Positions 16,188 to 25,353 of a stretch of DNA of 64,000 bases are shown here, in pieces. Each line of letters starts with the position of its first letter. Position 1 is the stretch's first letter. Under the pieces are notes generated by a model that had not been told where the DNA came from, ran no database searches, and was given only the letters and a program-made list of their open reading frames with translations. Position numbers and translations under genes: made by a program. Origin of the DNA: Clostridium_AM tanneri (GTDB lineage Bacteria; Bacillota; Clostridia; Clostridiales; Clostridiaceae); contig NZ_JARUJP010000010.1 of assembly GCF_033659955.1 (NCBI RefSeq), forward strand, positions 1 to 64,000. The letters are read 5' to 3'.

Positions 16188-16233
16188 TCAGGAAAGTGTA
16201 TTTTTTCTAATGATAATTATGTAAAAATAATCT

Positions 16234-16273
16234 AAAAGCCAATGCTTAATAATACTAAGCATTGGCTGAAAAT
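16234..16273. repeat. Dispersed palindrome, copy 1
   Basis: AAGCCAATGCTTA at 16236-16248 pairs with TAAGCATTGGCT after a 7-base loop, with A/T runs on both sides. This is copy 1 of six near-identical elements in the window. It lies 3' of the GNAT gene and, on the minus strand, 3' of the SRP/6S-like RNA locus, so it can terminate both. Confidence 0.8.
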
Positions 16274-16284
16274 TTCTAAATATA

Positions 16285-16467
16285 AACTCCAAAATACCGG
16301 TGCTCCAATTTTGACACCTATCTCTCGATAGGTGGGTGTCCTCACAGATGTCTCAATCGCCTTCAATGCCATAAAAGGACTCACAAGAAGGTACATTTCC
16401 TCATCTAAATATTGGACTCCCGAAGTTTAAATGTAGGTTCAAAATAGGAGCTTAGCGAATATTTCAG
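16285..16467 (-). ncRNA. Structured RNA candidate, 6S (ssrS)-like
   Basis: About 183 bases between the 3' end of the SRP RNA and the shared palindromic terminator. This stretch is absent at the second SRP locus. On the minus strand the ends pair (CTCC with GGAG), then an open stretch follows (UUUUGAACCUACAUUUAAAC), then GG..UCCAAU pairs with AUUGGA..CC, and an internal CACCTATC-GAGA-GATAGGTG hairpin caps one arm. A long closed hairpin with a central bubble and this length fits 6S RNA, which binds the housekeeping RNA polymerase. The identity is inferred from shape and recall, not from a search. No open reading frame fits. Confidence 0.45.
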
Positions 16468-16479
16468 AAAAAATAATCT

Positions 16480-16760
16480 ATGTACATCGTGCACCCACCG
16501 TTGACAATTAATCTACTAGCGTTACTAATCCAGTTAGCTCAAATCAGGTTTATCCACGGCACTCAGAAGTGATCACTTACCGCTGCTTCCTTCCGGACCT
16601 GACGGACTTCATGAGCTTCTGCTGCATGGGACCCAATTCTCAATACCACTTAGATCAGTCGACCCAACAGATTAAAGTCTAAAGTGGGAATTCAATCCTG
16701 CTGTAGCGGATTGCAGGTTACAGGGCACCGCTGACTCCCCATCTAGCACGAATTCTATCT
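16480..16760 (-). ncRNA. ffs: SRP RNA (large Gram-positive type), copy 1
   Basis: The minus strand begins TCGTGCTAGATGGGGAG followed by GCGGTGCCCTGTAACC, the Alu-domain end of Bacillota SRP RNA. It contains the apical S-domain motif GGTCCGGAAGGAAGCAGC and ends in GGGTGCACGA, which closes the long helix. This 280-base RNA joins Ffh in targeting membrane and secreted proteins. A promoter reads TTGAAT, 17 bases, TATTAT upstream (about 16790-16820). A second, diverged copy lies at 62.8-63.1 kb. Confidence 0.93.
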
Positions 16761-16894
16761 TTAATTAAGTTGTTTCCTCGTTGCTAGATTATAATAACAT
16801 AACTAAAGTTCTTATTCAAGGGATATATGTTTGGTAATTTAAACCTAATATTTATATATTTTTATAACAGCTTTAATTGAAAGGAGAGTTTCCA

Positions 16895-17641
16895 ATGAAG
16901 ATTCTTATTATTTGTTCTAAAACTGGAAGTAAGTTTTTACAAACTGAAAATTCTATAAAAACAGATGGATTAATTGCAAATGAGAGGATTATTCCACTGT
17001 TAAAGGAGCTTGGATACATGGATAACGTAGTTCAGATATTAGAACTTCCTAATACTTATCCAATCCTTATAGATGACCCCTTGGAGTATCTGCCAGACAA
17101 ATTAGAAAAACATGATATAGCTATTGCCATAGGTATACATGAAGATATATTAATGGAGCTGCCTAGACTTATAAGTTTAAGCGAAGGAAAGGCGCTTTTG
17201 GTACCATTAGAAAGTAAGGACTGGCTGTCAAAGTGGGTGAGAGATAAAACCATAGAAGAATGCAAAAAGTATAAGCTTGAGTATGCCTTCCCTAAGCCTT
17301 TTTGCGCCCTTGAATATGGCGAATTTAAAGTAATAAACCGGTTTATAGAAAAGTTTAAGATAGGTAAGCCAAAGTACAGGCTGTATGTTGACAAAAACAA
17401 CAAAATAACAAAGGCAGAGATTCTGATTACCACTCCCTGTGGAAATCTGTATAATATAGCAAAGAAACTAGAAGGTAGTATAATAGATACAGAATCTAAG
17501 GATATAGCAGCTAGGTACTGGCATGGTTTTTCTTGTCTTGGAGATGTTTATAGGGACGCTGAATTAGGTGATACTGTAGTGCATGTAGCAGGACACATAC
17601 ATTATAATGCTATAGATGAGGCTGAAATAGTAGAAGAGTAG
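16895..17641 (+). CDS. DUF166 family protein
   Basis: A 248-residue protein starting MKILIICSKTGSKFL, matching DUF166 proteins found in methanogens and clostridia. An N-terminal Rossmann-like strand-loop is followed by HDIAIAIGIHEDILMELP, several conserved cysteines (FCALEYG, TTPCGNLYN, GFSCLGD) and a histidine-rich end (HVAGHIHYNAI). The cysteines may bind metal or an Fe-S cluster. The start at 16895 follows AAGGAGAG by 6 bases. A TTG at 16877 overlaps that site. The function is unknown; an old link to thymidylate synthase is not supported by any motif seen here. Confidence 0.75.
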   Translation: MKILIICSKTGSKFLQTENSIKTDGLIANERIIPLLKELGYMDNVVQILELPNTYPILIDDPLEYLPDKLEKHDIAIAIGIHEDILMELPRLISLSEGKALLVPLESKDWLSKWVRDKTIEECKKYKLEYAFPKPFCALEYGEFKVINRFIEKFKIGKPKYRLYVDKNNKITKAEILITTPCGNLYNIAKKLEGSIIDTESKDIAARYWHGFSCLGDVYRDAELGDTVVHVAGHIHYNAIDEAEIVEE

Positions 17642-17791
17642 CAAGAATAGGTTTGTAGAAAGATACTATGAGCCATTAGGTAATCTAAAAGAGATTTTAA
17701 ATATATGAAATCTAGTAATTAATGCCTATATTTTAGTTTATATATAGTATAGAGTTATAAAATAAAATTGTATATATTTGAGGTGAGAAAT

Positions 17792-19672
17792 ATGCCAGGG
17801 GAAATCTTTGAGGGGTTTAATCCTAATGATCCAAGAACAGATGGTGAAACATATTTATTAAATGTATTTAGGAGCAGTCCACGTTTTCATGGGTGGGGAA
17901 TATTTGAGCAGCCCCATATAAATTCCATGAAGCCAGATTTCATTTTACTTCATCCTGAACGTGGAATTATTATTATAGAGGTTAAGGACTGGAATTTGAA
18001 TTTAGATGTTTATGAAAATGGTGGATATATTCGGGGAACAGATGGACAAGCACATAAAAAGAATCCAATCAATCAAGTAGAAAACTATAAAAAAAGTATT
18101 CTAAAAGCAGAATTGAATAATAGTGTTTATCTTGCTGAGAACTTTGAAAATTACTATGGTTGTATAGAAACTGTAGTATATTTTCATAGAGCATCTAAAG
18201 CACAGGTATTAGCTTTCTGTGGGTATGGAAATAAGTATACAAAAATTTGGACAATGGAAGATATTGAATACATTAAAAATGCACAAAACAAATTAACAGC
18301 AATAAAACATACCTATGCATTGGCTATGGAGCATTCAAAATATAATAATAATGGTTTATTGCAGCATTTAGTAGAAGAGTTAGCCAAGCATTTACAGTAT
18401 TCAGACTATAATCATGAGCGTAAGCAACCGTATATTTTAAAGGGAGCACAAAAAGATTTGGCGGATCTTAATCCCGGAACTATTCGTAGATGGAGCGGCG
18501 TAGCAGGATCAGGAAAATCATTGATTTTAGCAGAAAAAGGTGTAAAAGCATTAAAGGAAAATAACCGTGTACTTATTTTAACCTTTAATATTACTTTACG
18601 TCACTATTTAAGAGATTTATGCAGCCAGCAATTTGGAACAGAGAAATATGATGGAGAACGGAAAAAATTACGAAGAGATTTGACCATTATACATTTCCAT
18701 GAATTATTGAAAGTCATAATGACAGAACATGAAATTGAAGTAGACTTTGATGATAATAGAAAAGAGTTCACAGAAAGATGGATGGGTGCTATTAATGAAT
18801 ATTTAGCTAAAAATCCTAAAAAGGATCAGTTTAATTACGATTATATACTAATTGATGAGGGACAAGACTTTAAAGGGGAATGGATTCGATTTCTAAAACA
18901 ATTTTTCACTGGGAAAGGGGAACTCTTTATTGTTTACGACAAAGCTCAAGATTTATTTGAGCACGGCGTGTGGATTGAGGACTCTGAGCAGATTAAGAAT
19001 ATTGGATTTAAGGGGAGACCGGGCAATTTAAAATATACATATCGTTTACCACAGGGGATTGTCCAAAAAATACATGTAGTTCGTCAGCAATTACATATTG
19101 ATGGAGAAGATATTTTAGTACCACGTGATAAACAACAGATTTCTTTATTACAAACAGCCTTCTGGTTTAATTATAGGGCCAATTATAATGTTGAAAAATT
19201 GTATCAGCTTGAGCATCATATAAAAGCTTTATGCCAAAGCAATGATTGGGAAGATATTACGATTCTCACAACTAATGAAAATACAGGTGCAGAAATTGTA
19301 GAGTATTTTGAGAATAAAGGTATTCGTACATCTCATGTATATGATTTACAGAGACATAGAGATATTGAACGCCGCCGCTCTGAAAAGTGGAGATTTCGTG
19401 GAGGTACTGGAAGGCTTAAAGTTAGTTCTTATCACAGCTATAAAGGATGGCAAACACCTAATGTTGTATTAGTTTTAGATTCACCTTCTACAAGGTATGT
19501 AAATGGGGAAATTTACTGCGATGTACCAAATTCTCAATCAATAAAAGATGCGGTATTTATTAGTATGTCCCGTGTTAAAGAAAAAGCAACAACAGGAGAG
19601 TACTCCTTTATTTGCCTTAATTACTTGCCAGAATATGACCACTTAATGTCATCCTTTGATAATCTATTCTAA
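17792..19672 (+). CDS. NERD-domain superfamily I helicase
   Basis: A 626-residue fusion. Residues about 15-140 are a NERD nuclease-related domain with PD-(D/E)XK residues (E20 in GETYLLN, D49 in KPDFILL, E63-K65 in IIEVKDW). A superfamily I helicase follows, with Walker A SGVAGSGKS (about 235-243), Walker B DYILIDEGQDF and the C-terminal motif SSYHSYKGWQTPNVVLVLD. It would unwind and cut DNA; such proteins occur in repair and in phage defence. The start ATG 17792 has GAGGTG eight bases upstream. An in-frame TTG at 17768 has none. It is a single gene, not in an operon. Confidence 0.85.
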   Translation: MPGEIFEGFNPNDPRTDGETYLLNVFRSSPRFHGWGIFEQPHINSMKPDFILLHPERGIIIIEVKDWNLNLDVYENGGYIRGTDGQAHKKNPINQVENYKKSILKAELNNSVYLAENFENYYGCIETVVYFHRASKAQVLAFCGYGNKYTKIWTMEDIEYIKNAQNKLTAIKHTYALAMEHSKYNNNGLLQHLVEELAKHLQYSDYNHERKQPYILKGAQKDLADLNPGTIRRWSGVAGSGKSLILAEKGVKALKENNRVLILTFNITLRHYLRDLCSQQFGTEKYDGERKKLRRDLTIIHFHELLKVIMTEHEIEVDFDDNRKEFTERWMGAINEYLAKNPKKDQFNYDYILIDEGQDFKGEWIRFLKQFFTGKGELFIVYDKAQDLFEHGVWIEDSEQIKNIGFKGRPGNLKYTYRLPQGIVQKIHVVRQQLHIDGEDILVPRDKQQISLLQTAFWFNYRANYNVEKLYQLEHHIKALCQSNDWEDITILTTNENTGAEIVEYFENKGIRTSHVYDLQRHRDIERRRSEKWRFRGGTGRLKVSSYHSYKGWQTPNVVLVLDSPSTRYVNGEIYCDVPNSQSIKDAVFISMSRVKEKATTGEYSFICLNYLPEYDHLMSSFDNLF

Positions 19673-19699
19673 AAGATATTCATACAAATAAGGGAGAGG

Positions 19700-19720
19700 T
19701 GTTCATCTTGAAAAAACAAT
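19700..19720 (+). other. Six-codon ORF behind a strong RBS
   Basis: GGGAGAGGTG precedes a TTG-started frame of six codons (MKKQFQ) and a stop, 35 bases after the helicase gene. It is probably the start of a gene whose body has been deleted, because the next strong feature is a terminator 40 bases on. Confidence 0.25.
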
Positions 19721-19760
19721 TTCAATGACTAGCTTAGAATAGGCACCTTATATAACTTAA

Positions 19761-19810
19761 AAAAGACAAGTTAGTTAATGTAATTTTACATCTAACCGAC
19801 TTGTCTTTTT
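19761..19810. terminator. Convergent terminator
   Basis: AAAAGACAAGT (19761-19771) pairs with ACTTGTCTTTT (19799-19809), with further TAGTTA-type pairing inside. It serves the helicase gene on the plus strand and the carbonic anhydrase gene on the minus strand. Confidence 0.85.
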
Positions 19811-20260
19811 CTATACATCCTTCAGTAAGTTATTAAAAGTACTACGATCACAACAAAGACCACAAATACATCTGATATCACCAAATTTTAGAGAGTATGC
19901 TTGTGAAAGTTCCGTATTTGATTTAACTACATTTTTAGCAAAATCCTCATCAGCTTCTGATACCTTATTTAGAGCATTAGCTTTCTCTTGAGTATCTATT
20001 ACAGCTCCAACTGGAACGTAACTCTTAGCAGGGATTCGTACTCCATTTGTTACTATAGCTCCCAAATCAATGTAACAGCCATCTTCCACAATAGAATTAA
20101 AAACAATAGCATTAAATCCCACAAAAGTATTACTTCCAACAATACATGGACCGTGAATTAGAGCTCCATGAGCAACACTAACTTCATTTCCTATATAGAT
20201 AGAATATTGTTTGTTATTTATTGTAAATTTTATGTTTTTTAAGCTATGAAAAATTACCAC
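19811..20260 (-). CDS. Gamma-class carbonic anhydrase, N-terminally short
   Basis: A 149-residue left-handed beta-helix protein with hexapeptide repeats (IYIGNEVSVAHGALIHGPCIVGSN, FVGFNAIVFNSIVEDGC, IPAKSYVPVGAVID). It ends with a Cys-rich tail typical of clostridial carbonate dehydratases (RCICGLCC). SVAHGALIHG keeps two metal-binding histidines. Full-length relatives carry about 70-80 more N-terminal residues with the first helix turns and another ligand. Those are missing here, although a GTG start with AGGAG nine bases upstream exists. It may be a truncated gene with a newly acquired start, or a real short form. CO2 hydration is therefore doubtful. Confidence 0.65.
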   Translation of the reverse strand: MVIFHSLKNIKFTINNKQYSIYIGNEVSVAHGALIHGPCIVGSNTFVGFNAIVFNSIVEDGCYIDLGAIVTNGVRIPAKSYVPVGAVIDTQEKANALNKVSEADEDFAKNVVKSNTELSQAYSLKFGDIRCICGLCCDRSTFNNLLKDV

Positions 20261-20388
20261 ATCTTATATCTCCTAACATTTTATTACTCTATGTAATATT
20301 GTAAAGTCAGGTTATCAATATTCTTATTGGTTAAATAGCACTAATGTATTCTATGAAAAAATATTGATTATGTTACAGAATTTATCCG

Positions 20389-20592
20389 GTGACTAACCAC
20401 TCTAATACTTCCTTGCACGGTGTGAAAGTGATTCACACAAAATCAAAGATTTTGGTTCTCTACTTTTCTCCAAGGGAAACATTAAAGCAGTTCCGTCCCT
20501 GGAATTGTGAAAGATTGACTGTATATGGAAGTGGACACTTGGTGCCAACCATACCGAGTCCATTTTTAACTTGGATTAGTCCATTGTTATAA
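20389..20592. other. Unexplained GC-richer patch
   Basis: A stretch of about 200 bases, richer in G and C than its surroundings and open on both strands over much of its length, in the 666-base gap between the carbonic anhydrase and pxpA. No start with an RBS and no recognisable protein motif were seen. It is likely debris of a gene from elsewhere. The rest of the gap (20593-20926) is AT-rich promoter DNA with a repeated ATTGGAAYGGT at about 20853 and 20873. Confidence 0.3.
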
Positions 20593-20801
20593 AATCAACT
20601 TTTATAGATATTGTTGGTATCACAGTGGTTTTGTAATATTAATTATAAAAATCAAAAAAGTATAAATAAACCAAAATTGACTGAATAGAGTGGATAATGA
20701 AATTTATTATTTATATCTTGAATTTATTGTAATTATTTATTTAAATATGATAAATAAAAGCATTATTATACTAATAATACGTTAATTATTTTAATAAACT
20801 A

Positions 20802-20831
20802 TTGATTTTTTACCATAAAAGTGAATATAAT
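20802..20831 (+). promoter_or_regulatory. Promoter of the 5-oxoproline operon
   Basis: TTGATT (20802-20807) and TATAAT (20826-20831) with an 18-base spacer, about 95 bases before pxpA. The leader carries two imperfect ATTGGAAYGGT repeats that may bind a regulator. Confidence 0.6.
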
Positions 20832-20926
20832 GAATTTATGATTATATAGAATTGGAATGGTGAGAAATGAAATTGGAACGGTAGATGAAAGAAAAGTTAT
20901 TTTCATAGGAAAGAGAGAGGGTTAAA

Positions 20927-21682
20927 GTGTATAAGGTAGATTTAAACTGTGATTTGGGAGAGAGTTTTGGTCCCTATAAAATAGGAATGGACGAGGATAT
21001 ATTGAAATTTATTACCTCTGCAAACATTGCCTGTGGATTTCATGCAGGAGATCCAGCTGTGATGAGGAAAACTGTAAAGCTTGCTCTGGAAAATAAAGCT
21101 GCAATAGGGGCACATCCAGGACTGCCTGATTTAGTTGGTTTTGGAAGAAGAAACATGAGTGTTTCGCCCCAGGATGTTTATGATATGGTAGTTTATCAAG
21201 TTGGTGCTTTAAGTGCATTTGTCAAAGCAGAAGGGGGAAAAATGCAGCATGTAAAGCCTCACGGAGCGCTATATAATATGGCCGCTAAGGATCAAGGATT
21301 ATCTCAGGCAATAGCTAAGGCTATTTACAAGGTAGATTCACAGCTAATATTATTTGGTCTTTCAGGCAGTGAACTTATAAAGGCAGGGGAAGATATGGGG
21401 CTTCGTACCGCTAGTGAAGTTTTTGCAGATAGAACTTACCAAAAGGATGGTTCTCTCACCCCAAGAACTAGAGAAGATGCTCTTATTACAAATAGCGAAG
21501 CTGCTATTTCACAGGTAATAAAGATGGTTATAGAAGGAAAAGTACATTGTCAGCAAGGTTTTGATATTCCAATAAAAGCAGATACTATTTGTATTCATGG
21601 AGATGGTGTACATGCTTTAACTTTTGCTCAAGAAATTAATAAGCAGTTAAAAGCCTATAATATTGACGTTAAAAACTTTTAA
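20927..21682 (+). CDS. pxpA: 5-oxoprolinase subunit PxpA (LamB/YcsF)
   Basis: A 251-residue protein beginning YKVDLNCDLGESFGPY with SANIACGFHAGDPAVM and HVKPHGALYN, the hallmarks of the LamB/YcsF family. PxpA works with PxpBC to open 5-oxoproline to glutamate using ATP. GTG start with AGAGAGAGGG upstream. First gene of an operon that also holds two membrane proteins and pxpB-pxpC. Confidence 0.93.
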   Translation: MYKVDLNCDLGESFGPYKIGMDEDILKFITSANIACGFHAGDPAVMRKTVKLALENKAAIGAHPGLPDLVGFGRRNMSVSPQDVYDMVVYQVGALSAFVKAEGGKMQHVKPHGALYNMAAKDQGLSQAIAKAIYKVDSQLILFGLSGSELIKAGEDMGLRTASEVFADRTYQKDGSLTPRTREDALITNSEAAISQVIKMVIEGKVHCQQGFDIPIKADTICIHGDGVHALTFAQEINKQLKAYNIDVKNF

Positions 21683-21760
21683 GAAAGTTAGTAAAGTAAT
21701 TAATTTTAAATTTACATACAGTTATCAGAATATAATTTATTGTTTGAAAGGAGAAAAAAT

Positions 21761-22471
21761 ATGTTTACGTTAATTGGTGTTGTAATTGTTGTTGTTGGTT
21801 TCGCACTGCGCTTTAATCCTCTTTTAGTTGTAACTGTTGCTGGGGTTGCTACAGGATTTGCAGGGAACCTTCCTATAGCAAAGATTCTCACAATTTTTGG
21901 AGAATCTTTTGTGAAAAATAGATATCTATCATTATTCATCCTTACCCTACCTGTAATTGGATTGTTGGAAAGAAGTGGTTTAAAGGAACAGTCCCAGATA
22001 CTAATTGGCAAGATAAAAGCAGCTACTTCTGGACGTATTTTGCTTTTGTATCTTTTTATAAGGGAGGCAACAGCTGCTTTAGGGCTGACAAGTTTTGGTG
22101 GACATGCACAAATGGTACGTCCTTTAGTGTCTCCAATGGCTGAAGCTGCAGCGGAAAACAAATTTGGTCAGTTGCCAGAGAAAACTCGTAATAAAATTAA
22201 GGCCTTTGCTGCATCTGCGGATAATGTTGGTGTATTCTTTGGAGAAGACATATTTATAGCTTTTGGGGCTATTTTACTTATAAAAGGTTTCTATGATCAA
22301 AATGGTATTAATTTAGAGCCTATACATATAGCACTTTGGGGTATTCCAACTGCAATTGCTGCCTTCTTAATTCATGGTACTAGGCTTATATTACTAGATA
22401 GAAAAATTAAAAAAGAAATAGAGGTCTATGAGCTTGAGAATGAAAATAAGGAAGTAAAGGAGTTGAGCTAG
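21761..22471 (+). CDS. DUF969 membrane protein
   Basis: A 236-residue hydrophobic protein with about five membrane segments and a conserved cytoplasmic stretch (REATAALGLTSFGGHAQMVRPLVSPMAEAAA). DUF969 and DUF979 proteins are usually encoded together and beside pxp genes, and are thought to form a permease for 5-oxoproline or a related acid. Transport has not been shown from this sequence. The ATG at 21761 follows GAAAGGAG. It ends 1 base before the DUF979 gene. Confidence 0.85.
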   Translation: MFTLIGVVIVVVGFALRFNPLLVVTVAGVATGFAGNLPIAKILTIFGESFVKNRYLSLFILTLPVIGLLERSGLKEQSQILIGKIKAATSGRILLLYLFIREATAALGLTSFGGHAQMVRPLVSPMAEAAAENKFGQLPEKTRNKIKAFAASADNVGVFFGEDIFIAFGAILLIKGFYDQNGINLEPIHIALWGIPTAIAAFLIHGTRLILLDRKIKKEIEVYELENENKEVKELS

Positions 22472-22472
22472 C

Positions 22473-23426
22473 ATGATTATAAGTCTTGAGTACATTTATT
22501 ACATAGCAGGAATTTTCCTAGCTTTAATTACTGTTTTAACACTAAAGGATAAAAAGAATCCTAAACGAATTAGTTCTGCTACATTTTGGGGGCTCTATTC
22601 ATTGACTTTCCTATTTGGAAAGGTTATTCCACCAATGTACATGGGAGTTATTGTAATATTAATAGCTGTTATTGCAGGAGCTAACGGCGTTGGAATAGGT
22701 TCTTTTAAAGAGTCAACTGAAAAACAGCGAAAAGAATCTGCTAGAAAACTTGGAAATTCATTATTTTTACCTGCACTTTTAATTCCTATTGTTACAATAG
22801 TAGGAACTTTGTGGGTAAAAAATATAAAAATAGGTGGATTATTTTTATTAGATAATAGTAACGTTACTATTGTTAGTTTAGGATTGGCTTGCTTAGCTGC
22901 TTTATTTGTAGCTTTGATATTAACAAAAGAAAAGGGAATGCAGGCTATTAAAGAGAGTAGAAGATTAATAGATACTATAGGCTGGGCTGCTATTCTTCCT
23001 CAAATGTTAGCTGCATTAGGCGGACTTTTTACAGTAGCTGGAGTTGGTACAGCTGTTACGAAGCTAGTTAGTGGTGCTATTCCAGTGGATAACAAATTTT
23101 TAGTTGTGGTGGCTTATGCAGTGGGTATGGCTTTATTTACAATGGTTATGGGAAACGCCTTTGCAGCATTTCCTGTTATTACAGGAGGTATAGGTCTACC
23201 TTTAGTGGTACATATGCATGGAGGTAATCCAGCTGTCCTTGCTGCAATTGGAATGTTCTCTGGTTATTGTGGAACACTGATGACACCTATGGCCGCTAAT
23301 TATAATATTGTACCGGCAGCATTACTAGATCTACCAGATAAGAATGGTGTTATTAAAGCACAAGTACCAACGGCTTTATTGTTATTAACAGTAAATATAT
23401 TTTTAATGTACTTTCTTGTTTATTAA
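22473..23426 (+). CDS. DUF979 membrane protein
   Basis: A 317-residue protein with about nine hydrophobic segments, including GNAFAAFPVITGGIGLPLVV and TLMTPMAANYNIVPAALL. It is the usual partner of DUF969, starting 1 base after it, so the two are coupled. The role as half of a two-part transporter for the pyroglutamate pathway is inferred from gene order. Confidence 0.85.
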   Translation: MIISLEYIYYIAGIFLALITVLTLKDKKNPKRISSATFWGLYSLTFLFGKVIPPMYMGVIVILIAVIAGANGVGIGSFKESTEKQRKESARKLGNSLFLPALLIPIVTIVGTLWVKNIKIGGLFLLDNSNVTIVSLGLACLAALFVALILTKEKGMQAIKESRRLIDTIGWAAILPQMLAALGGLFTVAGVGTAVTKLVSGAIPVDNKFLVVVAYAVGMALFTMVMGNAFAAFPVITGGIGLPLVVHMHGGNPAVLAAIGMFSGYCGTLMTPMAANYNIVPAALLDLPDKNGVIKAQVPTALLLLTVNIFLMYFLVY

Positions 23427-23511
23427 GAATTCTACTAAAGATTTTCATAGTGGTTAACAGCAAAAAGTCATGTTCATATGCCTGTTACCACTAATACATA
23501 GAGGTGACAAG

Positions 23512-24249
23512 ATGATGAAAAATGAACTAAGAGCTGAGATGTTTCCACTTGGTGAATCAGGAATCCTCATTGAATTTGGAAAAGAGATTCATCCTGATAT
23601 ACATAGAAAAATAAAAACATTAGCAAAGTACCTTGATGAATATCCCTTTACGGGAATGACAGAATATGTGCTATCCTTTACAAGTATTACAGTGTTTTAC
23701 AATCCAATTGAAGTTAGAAAGATAAAAAGAGATTCTGAAAAAGGTAAGCTTTCCTATGAAATTGTTGAAGGTATTTTAGAGGGAATTTTATCTAAACTTA
23801 ATGATTCTGGAAATACTAGAGCTAGAGTGGTGGAGATACCAGTTTGTTATGGAGGGGACTTTGGACCGGATTTAGAATATGTGGCAGAATATAATAAAAT
23901 TACTGTAGATGAGGTAATCAAGATACATTCAAGTGCTGAATACCTTGTTTATATGATAGGTTTTGCTCCTGGCTTTCCTTATTTAGGTGGAATGTCTGAA
24001 AAAATTGAAACGCCCAGAAGAAAGACTCCCCGTACTTTGATACCACCGGGAACTGTAGGAATTGCAGGTATGCAGACAGGCGTTTATCCTATAGGCACTC
24101 CAGGCGGTTGGCAGCTTATTGGAAGCACACCCTTAGAGTTATTTAGACCTAATGAATGTCCTCCAAGCCTTCTTCAATCAGGGGATATTATAAGGTTTTG
24201 TCCAATTTCTTTCAGTGAATATGAGCAGTATAGGAGGGAGCAACAGTGA
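23512..24249 (+). CDS. pxpB: 5-oxoprolinase subunit PxpB
   Basis: A 245-residue protein of the KipI/PxpB type, with YMIGFAPGFPYLGGM, RRKTPRTLIPPGTVGIAG and TGVYPIGTPGGWQLIG in order. It forms the ATP-dependent 5-oxoprolinase with PxpC and PxpA. The start at 23512 (or 23515) follows GAGGTG at 23501. An in-frame ATG 42 bases earlier has no RBS. Its stop overlaps the start of pxpC by 4 bases. Confidence 0.92.
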   Translation: MMKNELRAEMFPLGESGILIEFGKEIHPDIHRKIKTLAKYLDEYPFTGMTEYVLSFTSITVFYNPIEVRKIKRDSEKGKLSYEIVEGILEGILSKLNDSGNTRARVVEIPVCYGGDFGPDLEYVAEYNKITVDEVIKIHSSAEYLVYMIGFAPGFPYLGGMSEKIETPRRKTPRTLIPPGTVGIAGMQTGVYPIGTPGGWQLIGSTPLELFRPNECPPSLLQSGDIIRFCPISFSEYEQYRREQQ

Positions 24250-25247
24250 GCATAAGAGTTATTAGTCCAGGTCTTCTTACAACAGTTCAAGACTTAGGAA
24301 GATATGGGTATCAGAAATATGGAGTTATAGTTAGTGGGGCTATGGATTCTTATTCTCTTAGAGCAGCGAATATTCTAGTAGGAAATAAAGAGGATGAAGG
24401 GGCACTGGAAATTACATTAATGGGTCCTTCTTTAAGCATAGATAAAGGCACTCTTTTTTCTATTACAGGTGGGGATTTATCACCAACCATTAATGGAGAA
24501 CCTGTTCCTATGTGGAGACCAGTTTACTTGAAAGAAAACAGTGTGCTGAAATTTGGAGCTTGTAAGTCTGGCTGTCGTGCATATTTGGCTGTGGCAGGCG
24601 GTTTTAATCTTCCGGAAGTTATGGGAAGCAAAAGTACTTATCAAAGGGCAGAAATCGGTGGTTATAAAGGAAGGATGCTAAAAAAGGATGATGTACTACA
24701 GTTTGGTTATCCTTCAGAGGAAGCTTCTGATATTATAAAAAAGCTAATAGAAAAAAGTTACTCTAATTCTTTTGCAGCAGCGAACTGGTATTTAGAAGGG
24801 GAACTTATAAAGAAGAATTTTGATTATATCACTGTTAGAGTTATGCAGGGCAGGGAATTTGATAAATTTACCTTAGACAGTAAAAATAAATTTTTTAATT
24901 CTGAGTTTAGTATTACAGCTCAGTCGGATAGAATGGGCTATCGTTTGTCTGGAACAACTTTAAATTTAGAAAAGCCTTTAGAAATGATTTCTGAAGCTGT
25001 TTCTCTTGGAACAATTCAGGTGCCACCAGATGGGAATCCAATTATACTTTTAGCAGATAGACAAACTACTGGAGGATATCCTAAGATCGGACAGGTAGCT
25101 TCTGTAGACATTTCAAGGATTGCACAGCTTAAGCCAGGAGATAAGATTATGTTTAAAGAAATCTCCCTAGGGGAAGCGGAAGAACTGTATATTGAAAGAG
25201 AAAAATATATTACAAGTTTGAAAATAGGGATTAACTTAAGGATATGA
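24246..25247 (+). CDS. pxpC: 5-oxoprolinase subunit PxpC
   Basis: A 333-residue KipA/PxpC protein: VISPGLLTTVQDLGRYGYQK at the N-terminus, LAVAGGF in the middle and QSDRMGYRLSGTTL and ILLADRQTTGGYPKIGQVA towards the end, all typical. It starts with GTG inside the end of pxpB. As last gene of the operon it is followed by about 100 bases holding a short fragment-like open frame and then a strong hairpin. Confidence 0.92.
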   Translation: MSIRVISPGLLTTVQDLGRYGYQKYGVIVSGAMDSYSLRAANILVGNKEDEGALEITLMGPSLSIDKGTLFSITGGDLSPTINGEPVPMWRPVYLKENSVLKFGACKSGCRAYLAVAGGFNLPEVMGSKSTYQRAEIGGYKGRMLKKDDVLQFGYPSEEASDIIKKLIEKSYSNSFAAANWYLEGELIKKNFDYITVRVMQGREFDKFTLDSKNKFFNSEFSITAQSDRMGYRLSGTTLNLEKPLEMISEAVSLGTIQVPPDGNPIILLADRQTTGGYPKIGQVASVDISRIAQLKPGDKIMFKEISLGEAEELYIEREKYITSLKIGINLRI

Positions 25248-25353
25248 ATAAAAACTCCTTCACAATAAAATTAGTAGTAAATTTGCTGCACTCATTGGGC
25301 AAATAAATTCTTTGAAATTTGTTTTGATGTGGATAAAGTATATATTACAATAG

